16,068 nt of DNA from a bacterium HR20 (GTDB lineage: Bacteria; Bacteroidota; Ignavibacteria; Kapaibacteriales; NICIL-2): the NCBI GenBank assembly GCA_002898675.1, contig BEHW01000046.1, positions 1 to 16,068 on the forward strand, in the 5' to 3' direction. Both the position numbers and the translations under genes were made by a program. Under the pieces are notes generated by a model, which saw nothing but the letters and a program-made list of their open reading frames with translations, was not told the origin of the DNA and did not search any database. This document shows positions 1 through 6,257 of the stretch, one piece after another; the stretch's first letter is position 1; every line of letters begins with the position of its first letter.

Positions 1-38
1 CCCCGCCAACACTGTGCGTTACACTCGCCTGCAAGCGC
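1..38. other. Sequence beyond the last visible CRISPR repeat
   Basis: These 38 bases lie beyond the leader-distal repeat. They are either array flank or one more spacer. Visible spacers are 33-37 bp, so another repeat could end at or just before base 1, and the window edge prevents a decision. The degenerate repeat at 39-70 favours an array end here. Confidence 0.5.
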
Positions 39-70
39 GTTTCAATCCCCGCGCCCGCGTGGGGCGCGAC
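39..70 (-). repeat. Degenerate leader-distal CRISPR repeat
   Basis: This repeat differs from the other 30 at one base: C instead of A at position 49 of the plus strand. In the crRNA this changes the first handle base after the stem from U to G. The stem is intact. A mutated copy at the end farthest from the leader is the usual sign of an array's old end, because new repeats are copied from the leader side. Confidence 0.85.
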
Positions 71-2067
71 GCCGTGCAACGAGCGCTCCGTTGCGGTATA
101 GCTGGTTTCAATCCACGCGCCCGCGTGGGGCGCGACCTGGTCTGGTGCAATTTGACCCACCGCTTGCGCGTTTCAATCCACGCGCCCGCGTGGGGCGCGA
201 CGTGGTGCGAAGTGGCGTTGGCGTAATTATCTCCCGTTTCAATCCACGCGCCCGCGTGGGGCGCGACGCCTATACGCTCCTTCGCATGTATTACCTCATC
301 GTTTCAATCCACGCGCCCGCGTGGGGCGCGACGCGCGGCTTCGATACCGTTCGACTCATTCGCGAGGGGTTTCAATCCACGCGCCCGCGTGGGGCGCGAC
401 GCGCATGCAAGGAGTGTGGAGCCTTGTAGGTGTACGTTTCAATCCACGCGCCCGCGTGGGGCGCGACTTACCACGTGCACACGCTCGTGCATTATACGCC
501 GTGTTTCAATCCACGCGCCCGCGTGGGGCGCGACCGACGAAACCAATGTGACCTGTCCACGTCTCCGAGTGGTTTCAATCCACGCGCCCGCGTGGGGCGC
601 GACGCGCGACTCGGTAACGACGCCACTCTGCGATGTCGTTTCAATCCACGCGCCCGCGTGGGGCGCGACTGCTTGATTTTGCGTCGCTTTCGCGCCTTGC
701 GCGAGTTTCAATCCACGCGCCCGCGTGGGGCGCGACCCGCCCGCCGCGTCGAAGCGTAGTGCGCCAGCACCGGTTTCAATCCACGCGCCCGCGTGGGGCG
801 CGACAGGCGTGAGCGCTGTCGGCGTCGTCGAAAGCGTGTTTCAATCCACGCGCCCGCGTGGGGCGCGACCAGGTGACCCAGTCGTCGAGCTCGAACTCGA
901 CGCGTTTCAATCCACGCGCCCGCGTGGGGCGCGACGTAAGCAATGGCACGGGGCAGGTTCTTCGTAAGCGTTTCAATCCACGCGCCCGCGTGGGGCGCGA
1001 CGCGCGAGACTTCGCCGAATTGCTCGCGTGACATTGTTTCAATCCACGCGCCCGCGTGGGGCGCGACGCGTGCAAGGTAGCTGTTCTGCCCTCGATACGG
1101 CGTTTCAATCCACGCGCCCGCGTGGGGCGCGACGCATTGAGACGCGTAGTGCTCTCGACGTCTATCGGCCGTTTCAATCCACGCGCCCGCGTGGGGCGCG
1201 ACCTTGGTACTCATATCGCGTGGGGTAGAAGCCAATCGTTTCAATCCACGCGCCCGCGTGGGGCGCGACACTGCAGCACGCGCAAGCGTATCATTGATGC
1301 AGTGTTTCAATCCACGCGCCCGCGTGGGGCGCGACCACGCACGTGGTGCTTGTGGCTCGATGCTGACGACGTTTCAATCCACGCGCCCGCGTGGGGCGCG
1401 ACTGATGACGACGTATGCAGTACCGCTTGTTGATGGTTTCAATCCACGCGCCCGCGTGGGGCGCGACGATGACACGGTCGCAGGATGCCAACAGTGGCGC
1501 AGTTTCAATCCACGCGCCCGCGTGGGGCGCGACCTCAACGACGCGGTCAAGTAACACAAGTGGTGGCACGTTTCAATCCACGCGCCCGCGTGGGGCGCGA
1601 CGGCAACAGTTCGGCACCGCGGTGCCTGATGCGAGCGTTTCAATCCACGCGCCCGCGTGGGGCGCGACCCGGTACACATCGAGAGCGCTGCGCGTTTCGA
1701 TGCGTTTCAATCCACGCGCCCGCGTGGGGCGCGACTTCGGGGTGTGCTCAAAACCGTGGACGATGTATAGGTTTCAATCCACGCGCCCGCGTGGGGCGCG
1801 ACTAACACTGCCCACAGGCACGACGCCGCAAGACCGTTTCAATCCACGCGCCCGCGTGGGGCGCGACGTTAGCAGCCATTGCTCTTGCTCCAAACGGTTA
1901 GTGTTTCAATCCACGCGCCCGCGTGGGGCGCGACCATTGACCTCACCTACATCACAATGTAACTATGGCGTTTCAATCCACGCGCCCGCGTGGGGCGCGA
2001 CGTCCAGTTGCAATTGCGGTCGAGTGATGCATCGAGTTTCAATCCACGCGCCCGCGTGGGGCGCGAC
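39..2067 (-). CRISPR. Type I-C CRISPR array, 31 repeats and 30 spacers
   Basis: A 32-bp repeat recurs 31 times, separated by 30 different spacers of 33-37 bp. On the transcribed (minus) strand the repeat begins GTCGCGCCCCACGC and ends GGGCGCGTGGATTGAAAC. It folds into a perfect 7-bp stem (CGCGCCC with GGGCGCG) around a 5-nt loop, followed by an 11-nt TGGATTGAAAC tail. In type I-C systems Cas5c cleaves at the base of this stem and the tail becomes the crRNA 5' handle. Direction is set by the handle, by the adjacent cas2 and leader on the right, and by the degenerate repeat on the left. All repeats read as identical except 39-70. The leader-proximal, presumably newest, spacer is 2002-2035. Confidence 0.98.
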
Positions 2068-2318
2068 CGCAGAAGCGTAAGCTTCCATTACATTGCAATT
2101 TACACACAAGGCGTCGCTAACCTTTCGCCTCTATTCCCACAACACACAGATCTACTGCACCTTGCATTCTCGCATGTCTCCAAGCATCAGCATGTTATGC
2201 AACTCCGCTAACCTCCCAGGAATTTCTCAGCAGCTTCGGTTAGCGCTCAGTGTTGTGCACAAGATCGTACCCTCTTCCTTTGGGCCTCGACCGCACATTT
2301 CATCCTGCACACCGACGC
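2068..2318 (-). promoter_or_regulatory. CRISPR leader
   Basis: This gene-free stretch between the array and the degenerate repeat below cas2 is less GC-rich than its surroundings. It sits upstream of the first repeat in the transcribed direction, where the array promoter and adaptation signals are expected. Visible structure includes a short inverted repeat GAAGC/GCTTC next to the first repeat (2072-2085) and three copies of the 8-mer CGCTAACC. I could not identify a convincing promoter. Short open frames crossing it look like noise. Confidence 0.75.
2115..2245. repeat. Triple CGCTAACC motif in the leader
   Basis: CGCTAACC occurs at 2115-2122 and 2206-2213 in the same orientation, and inverted as GGTTAGCG at 2238-2245. 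The last two copies can pair as an 8-bp stem around a 24-base loop. The copies lie 48 to 178 bp from the first repeat. They may be binding sites for a protein needed for spacer integration or leader transcription, but this is inference. Confidence 0.5.
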
Positions 2319-2347
2319 GTTTACATCCACACGCCCGAGGGCATGAC
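2319..2347 (-). repeat. Degenerate CRISPR repeat between cas2 and leader
   Basis: On the minus strand this 29-base element aligns to the array repeat with one 3-base gap in the loop region and about five mismatches. The hairpin survives: CATGCCC can pair with GGGCGTG. One G-C pair of the canonical stem has become A-U by change on both sides, and another has become a G-U wobble. The handle reads TGGATGTAAAC against TGGATTGAAAC. It lies 14 bp beyond the cas2 stop and is separate from the array. It could be a relic repeat or the 5' part of a crRNA-like regulatory RNA processed by Cas5c. Confidence 0.7.
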
Positions 2348-2361
2348 CTGAGTCGGCTGCA

Positions 2362-2652
2362 TCAAAAGATCAGCGGGTCATCAATACTCTGGACAACCGC
2401 AGCACCATGATGCTCTACCCGCTGCTGCCAATTATTCCCCAAAAAGTAGAATCGCAGACTATCTTCTTTCGGATTGTACGTGTCCAAGAGCCGCTTGCGT
2501 AATACCAACCAATCCCCTTCCGAAATGTTACATTCAAAAACCGATTTCTGCACCCGTATGCCATAGTTGAGGCAATGCTGTGCAATCTGCCGCAGACGCC
2601 GTGCGCCCTCGGGTGTAACAGTCGAAACATCGTAACTGACAAGCACCATCAT
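2362..2652 (-). CDS. cas2: Cas2, CRISPR adaptation protein (type I-C)
   Basis: Cas2 forms the central dimer of the Cas1-Cas2 integrase that inserts new spacers at the leader end. The 96-aa product has the usual family length and opens with the ferredoxin-like strand VLVSYDVST, which carries the conserved Asp. The I-C signatures RVQKSVFEC and DSLRFYFLG...RVEHHG are clear, and the C-terminus ends in the typical PLIF-type tail. Two adjacent ATG codons are possible starts (2652 and 2649); the second gives the family-like MVLVSYD. Cas1 ends only 2 bp upstream, so the two are translated from one message. No strong Shine-Dalgarno precedes it, which suggests coupling to cas1. It is the last cas gene before the leader. 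Confidence 0.97.
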   Translation of the reverse strand: MMVLVSYDVSTVTPEGARRLRQIAQHCLNYGIRVQKSVFECNISEGDWLVLRKRLLDTYNPKEDSLRFYFLGNNWQQRVEHHGAAVVQSIDDPLIF

Positions 2653-2654
2653 CG

Positions 2655-3686
2655 CTACTTAACCACAAACGGTGGATACTCGTTGATATCGCCGCGGATG
2701 TACCGCGCCAGTAACTGCGCTTGCACATGCGGCAGCAAGCCGACGGTTATTTTCTCCTGGAGAAAAGGATGGGTAATCTCTTCTTGCTTCCGTTGCTGGT
2801 AGGCAACGATGACACGCTTACGAGCAGCATCGCTCATCCGAACCTCGCCGGAGGGCCGTATCTCGAAATCCTCGGCGGTGACTTGTCGAAGGTTGACCAA
2901 GGAGAACATCATCCGGTCGCCCAAGTACGCACGGAATTCTTCCAGTATATCGAGAGCCAGACTCGGTCTTCCCGGCCGTACTCGGTGAAAGAACCCTACG
3001 TAGGGATCAAGACCCACAGACTCGAGGGCAGAACAAATATCGTTTGTGATGAGCGCGTAGAGAAACGAAAGCAACGCATTTGACCGATCACGTGGCGGGC
3101 GCCGCGAACGTTGCGCAAATGCAAAGTCCTCCTGTTGCGCTGTAAAAAGATGCGCTGCGACACTGAAATACAGCTGGGCACATTCTCCTTCGTAGCCACG
3201 CAATTGTTCCAGCGAATCAACGCGCTGGAGCATGCGTATCCGATGAGCGAACGTCTCCGTAATCGGACGCAGCAAACGCTCCACTGCTGCATCGGGGTGA
3301 TTTCGCATGTGGCGGAGAAGCATCGTCCGGTAGTTAGCAATTTTCGCCGCTACAATAGGACGCGAGGTAGCAAGGCTACGCTGTTCATCAGTGGCGATCG
3401 CGTAGTGCGCCATGCGCAGGAGCACGTTCCCATGGGTATTGCCCGCTACTCGTGCTAAGAATGTCCCCGTAGTCGAAAGAAAACTGATGCTAACGTCACG
3501 CTCAGTGCAGAACGCCATCAGCGCTGGTGTTATTGGCTTGAAGCCAAAGCAAACAATGCTCCCGATCGAGCGTACCGGTGCCTGAAAGACTTTTTTCCCT
3601 TCGATTTCAACAACGAAGGTTTCGTGATCCTTCCGAAGGTACGCATCCTCCGAGGTGATATAGAGCGTGTTGAGATGCTTTTTCAT
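2655..3686 (-). CDS. cas1: Cas1, CRISPR integrase (type I-C), intact copy
   Basis: Cas1 is the metal-dependent integrase that joins protospacer DNA to the leader-repeat junction as a complex with Cas2, with Cas4 trimming ends in type I-C. The 343-aa product is full length. An N-terminal beta domain (about residues 1-90) precedes the helical catalytic domain, with NALLSFLYAL, ALESVGLDPYVGFFH and RPGRPSLALDILEEFR carrying the expected Glu, His and Asp. The segment after the His reads HRVRPGR where I recall HxDRPGR in relatives; the catalytic residues themselves are present. ATG at 3686 overlaps the preceding cas4 fragment by 4 bp and follows a GGAG motif at about 3692-3695. Its first 95 codons are base-for-base identical to the truncated copy at 5166-5552. 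Because of the upstream insert, its transcription must cross the glycosyltransferase region or start within it. Confidence 0.97.
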   Translation of the reverse strand: MKKHLNTLYITSEDAYLRKDHETFVVEIEGKKVFQAPVRSIGSIVCFGFKPITPALMAFCTERDVSISFLSTTGTFLARVAGNTHGNVLLRMAHYAIATDEQRSLATSRPIVAAKIANYRTMLLRHMRNHPDAAVERLLRPITETFAHRIRMLQRVDSLEQLRGYEGECAQLYFSVAAHLFTAQQEDFAFAQRSRRPPRDRSNALLSFLYALITNDICSALESVGLDPYVGFFHRVRPGRPSLALDILEEFRAYLGDRMMFSLVNLRQVTAEDFEIRPSGEVRMSDAARKRVIVAYQQRKQEEITHPFLQEKITVGLLPHVQAQLLARYIRGDINEYPPFVVK

Positions 3687-3815
3687 TTGGTCTCCGACGG
3701 TGGGTTATACAGCTCGCGCATGTACCTTTCGAGTCGGTGGTGGTTATGTGCTTTTGGCTGACACAAATCAAGCAATGAGCAATTGGCGCATTTTGGTTCA
3801 TACCGCGCTGGCGGC
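3358..3815. repeat. Direct repeat, left copy (cas4 end / cas1 start)
   Basis: This segment repeats at 5224-5681 in the same orientation with a constant offset of 1866 bp. By hand alignment 3403-3745 is identical to 5269-5611 over 343 bases. The shoulders are homologous but diverged: about 10 differences in 45 bases on the left and about 10 in 70 on the right. It covers the end of cas4 and about the first 110 codons of cas1. Confidence 0.93.
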
Positions 3816-3895
3816 AGCACACTGGTGTATACTGCAACACAGCGTCTACGCAATAGGTTGCAATCCATACTCACGCGTGGGCCGTTACAGTGCAT
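3683..3895 (-). pseudogene. cas4: Truncated cas4 (3' fragment)
   Basis: This 70-codon frame ends with the last ~50 residues of Cas4, including three cysteines of the C-terminal iron-sulfur site (CANCSLLDLC) and the tail RYMRELYNPPSETK. It matches the complete cas4 at 5549-6187 with only a few substitutions. Homology fades upstream of about 3820. Before that point the frame runs through a degenerate CRISPR repeat (3857-3888) rather than the Cas4 nuclease domain. The RecB-like active site and N-terminal cysteine are absent, so it cannot act as a Cas4 nuclease. Its stop overlaps the intact cas1 start by 4 bp, as in the complete pair. Its main effect may be to keep cas1 translationally coupled. 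Confidence 0.85.
3857..3888 (-). repeat. Degenerate CRISPR repeat beside the cas4 fragment
   Basis: These 32 bases align without gaps to the 32-bp array repeat, matching at 24 positions by hand count. On the minus strand the handle reads TGGATTGCAAC, one base from the array handle, and the CCCACGCG loop region is kept, but the stem arms no longer pair well. No second repeat lies at spacer distance on either side. It sits exactly where the cas4 homology stops, at the edge of the inserted segment. Confidence 0.65.
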
Positions 3896-3995
3896 AGCGA
3901 TATCTTTATTTTTTTAGTATGGTACAATAGTATACAGTACGATGATGAGGTATTGTGCTACTTAATACTGCTACTTACTACGTTCTTGTTGGTCA
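3896..3995. other. AT-rich intergenic stretch of the insert
   Basis: An abrupt change to AT-rich DNA with poly-T runs (around 3903-3917) begins here, downstream of the glycosyltransferase on the minus strand. A short imperfect tandem GCTACTTA(A/C)T lies near 3957-3978. I see no gene and no insertion-sequence end. Confidence 0.5.
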
Positions 3996-5144
3996 TTAGA
4001 AGTATTTTTCTAATATCTCGATGAATGACTGTGCCCACCTTCTCCAATTTAATTGTTGTTCATATTTTCTTCGTGCAGTTTTGCATAGTTGAAGATATTC
4101 TTTTGGATGATTGACATAGTAGAGTATTTGATCAGCGTATTCTACGTGCGTGGCATTTGGCTGTAACAGAATGCCATTTACATGATGATAGACAGCTGAG
4201 GGAACACCTCCTGTGGCATACGTTAAAGAAGGAATACCAAATGCACTTGCTTCACAAAACACTATACCGTAGCATTCTGCTTTTGTGGGCAGTAGTAAAA
4301 AGTGGGTGCTATTCAATATCTCTATCAGCTTTCGGTACTCCACAGGATTATTTTTGTTCAGAAACGGAATGTTTATTACATCTGGGTCTTTCATGTAGTA
4401 TGGTACTTTACACCCACAAACATACAATGTAACAGGGATATTTTTTTCTTTTAAATAGATGTAAGTATCCAAAGCAATATCACCCCCTTTACTTGCCCAC
4501 TTTACTCCCAAGAAAAGTAAATTGATTTTATCGTTTATACATTTAGCGCTCCAGTCAACGTGAGGGTCTTCATCAAGATTAGCACCAAATGGAATACAAT
4601 AATTCTTGTCTGCTGTGATGTTGTAATCTTCGATAGCGGATGCCCTCGCCCATTCTGAAGAGAACACATTGATTAACGACTTACTGAGAGCAAGATACTA
4701 TATTTCGTTACCTTCAGAGATTGACTTTAGGGTTAAGCTGGTGTAATCTGGATTGTAATTTATCATTTTGGCAAAGGTGGCATCGCTGATGTGAACAAAT
4801 GGTTTCTCGGTTTCGATGTACGCCATTGCTGTGGAGGCTGCAACGGCTATAACTAAATCGGCATCTGAGTTTTGTATTTGTTGTTCAAAATGTTCCTTGT
4901 ATATCATTGCTAATTCCTTACTATGACCATAATCAAAACGCTTGCCTGTCACTAGATATTTTAGCTTACTTTTAATTTTTGGAGGATATAGCTTGATTAG
5001 TTTGTTAAAAGGTACGGCTATGGTTGTACTTTTGAAGTGAGGAAGTATGCTCTTTAGAATGTAATACGGTGTTCCAGACCAGCTTTTCCTGCTGGTAGGA
5101 TCATCAATGCTCAGAAATAAAACTTTGAGATTACTTACGCCCAT
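3996..5144 (-). pseudogene. GT4-family glycosyltransferase interrupted by an in-frame stop
   Basis: Two open frames, 5144-4698 and 4667-3996, lie in one reading frame separated only by TAG at 4700-4698 (codon 149) and ten sense codons. Together they make one GT-B glycosyltransferase of about 382 residues. The N-terminal half starts KVLFLSIDDPT...SWSGTPYYI. The C-terminal half carries SSEWARASAIEDYN, PFGANLDEDPHVDW, LFLGVKW..KGG and the EX7E motif in AECYGIVFCE, typical of retaining GT4 enzymes that transfer nucleotide-sugars in polysaccharide or glycan synthesis. The acceptor cannot be predicted. The gene is strikingly AT-rich next to its neighbours, has no link to CRISPR and no clear ribosome site, so it looks acquired. 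The stop is probably a point mutation; a sequencing error or readthrough is possible. Confidence 0.85.
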
Positions 5145-5165
5145 AATTCAAGCAAATGTGTAAAA

Positions 5166-5552
5166 TTAAAATTGTAGGTACGACGTTGCATACTTCTCTT
5201 CTGTTTTCTCTGCTGGTATGCTCGGACGTGCTACTGCAAGGCTGCGCTGTTCATCGCTGGCGATCGCATAGTGCGCCATGCGCAGGAGCACGTTCCCATG
5301 GGTATTGCCCGCTACTCGTGCTAAGAATGTCCCCGTAGTCGAAAGAAAACTGATGCTAACGTCACGCTCAGTGCAGAACGCCATCAGCGCTGGTGTTATT
5401 GGCTTGAAGCCAAAGCAAACAATGCTCCCGATCGAGCGTACCGGTGCCTGAAAGACTTTTTTCCCTTCGATTTCAACAACGAAGGTTTCGTGATCCTTCC
5501 GAAGGTACGCATCCTCCGAGGTGATATAGAGCGTGTTGAGATGCTTTTTCAT
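5166..5552 (-). pseudogene. cas1: Truncated cas1 (5' fragment, 128 codons)
   Basis: The first 95 codons equal those of the intact cas1 at 2655-3686, base for base. About 15 further codons are homologous but diverged. After RPSIPAEK the frame enters unrelated sequence and stops at 5166. The whole catalytic helical domain is missing, so it cannot integrate spacers. The complete N-terminal beta domain, which takes part in Cas1 dimer contacts in known structures, remains and could still be translated, since cas4 overlaps its start by 4 bp. Whether the fragment is stable or interferes with Cas1 is unknown. It marks the upstream junction of the inserted segment. Confidence 0.93.
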
Positions 5553-5681
5553 TTGGTCTCCGACGGTGGGTTATACAGCTCGCGCATGTACCTTTCGAGT
5601 CGGTGGTGGTTGTGCGCTTTTGGCTGACACAGATCGAGCAATGAGCAATTGAGGCACTTTGGCTCGTACCGCGCAGGCGGC
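5224..5681. repeat. Direct repeat, right copy (cas4 end / cas1 start)
   Basis: Partner of 3358-3815 at an offset of exactly 1866 bp. The core 5269-5611 is identical to the left copy, while 5224-5268 and 5612-5681 are diverged homologues. This copy joins complete cas4 to broken cas1; the left copy joins broken cas4 to complete cas1. Confidence 0.93.
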
Positions 5682-6187
5682 AGCTGCCCAGATTGGAGCA
5701 TCGCACGTACTGCAGCAATCGTTTCGAGCGTCTCCGCACGGAGTGCATCGTCAAGCTCGATGAGCAGCCGCCGCCGCGTCTTGCCGTAAAAGAACGCACC
5801 GTAGCGTATCGTGCAGTCCATCATCTCTTCCAGACAGAGCGCTTGCGCGCAGAGCTGGACATCATCGCTTCGATCGCGCTTTGGTGCCCCGACCTTGTAC
5901 TCAATCGGCAGGATGCTTCGATTTCCACTGTCGTCGCTGATCTCGACGACATCGCACATTCCCGTAATGCCGTAGCGAAACGAGGCAATCCGCATCCCAC
6001 GCACAATGTGGAGACCGTCGTCGCTCTCTTCATCGGGCAGATGAACGACCTCGTGGAAGAGCGAACCACTGGTGGTCAGCACGTTATCCTGCCAGATGTT
6101 ATCGAGCGCCAACAAGCCGCATTGGCGCTGGCAGAAACGCCAGTGCTGGAGCAGATTGATTGGCAACAGCTCGTCTTCGGTGTACAT
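5549..6187 (-). CDS. cas4: Cas4, RecB-like nuclease of the adaptation module
   Basis: In type I-C, Cas4 associates with Cas1-Cas2, recognises the PAM end of prespacers and trims it so that spacers insert in the working orientation. The product is about 212 aa, normal for the family. It begins MYTEDELLPI, with FCQRQC carrying the N-terminal cluster cysteine (about residues 19-23), then FHEVVH, the GMCDVVEI Asp, the PIEYKVG Glu/Lys motif near 95-98, DDVQLCAQALCLEEM with the conserved Gln, and the C-terminal CLNCSLLDLC cysteines. The motif reads EYKVG where EYKRG is common. I chose ATG at 6187 because MYTEDELLPI matches the family start; GTG at 6202 would add five residues. The stop overlaps the truncated cas1 start by 4 bp. 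Confidence 0.95.
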   Translation of the reverse strand: MYTEDELLPINLLQHWRFCQRQCGLLALDNIWQDNVLTTSGSLFHEVVHLPDEESDDGLHIVRGMRIASFRYGITGMCDVVEISDDSGNRSILPIEYKVGAPKRDRSDDVQLCAQALCLEEMMDCTIRYGAFFYGKTRRRLLIELDDALRAETLETIAAVRAMLQSGQLPPARYEPKCLNCSLLDLCQPKAHNHHRLERYMRELYNPPSETK

Positions 6188-6257
6188 AGGCTCGATCGGC
6201 ACCTATAGAGTGCACTGCGTAGAGCACCACCGCAGGATGATTCGTCGGCGCTGCGGC

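Noticed and set aside
14..2080. Many overlapping open frames with repeated RPRARVGRD-, APHAGAWIET- and RPTRARGLK-like peptides on both strands
   Set aside because: They are translations of the 32-bp CRISPR repeat in different frames and do not encode a repeat protein.
2093..2410. Plus-strand frame of 105 codons across the leader and cas2 end
   Set aside because: It crosses the leader, overlaps cas2 antisense, has no recognisable domain and no ribosome site.
3791..3956. Further repeats at spacer distance from the degenerate repeat at 3857
   Set aside because: I checked about 34 bp to either side and found only cas4 sequence on one side and AT-rich DNA on the other.
3889..5215. Insertion-sequence ends or target-site duplications around the AT-rich insert
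   Set aside because: Only short weak similarities (such as GTACGA near 3938 and 5177) were seen, with no inverted repeats and no transposase gene.
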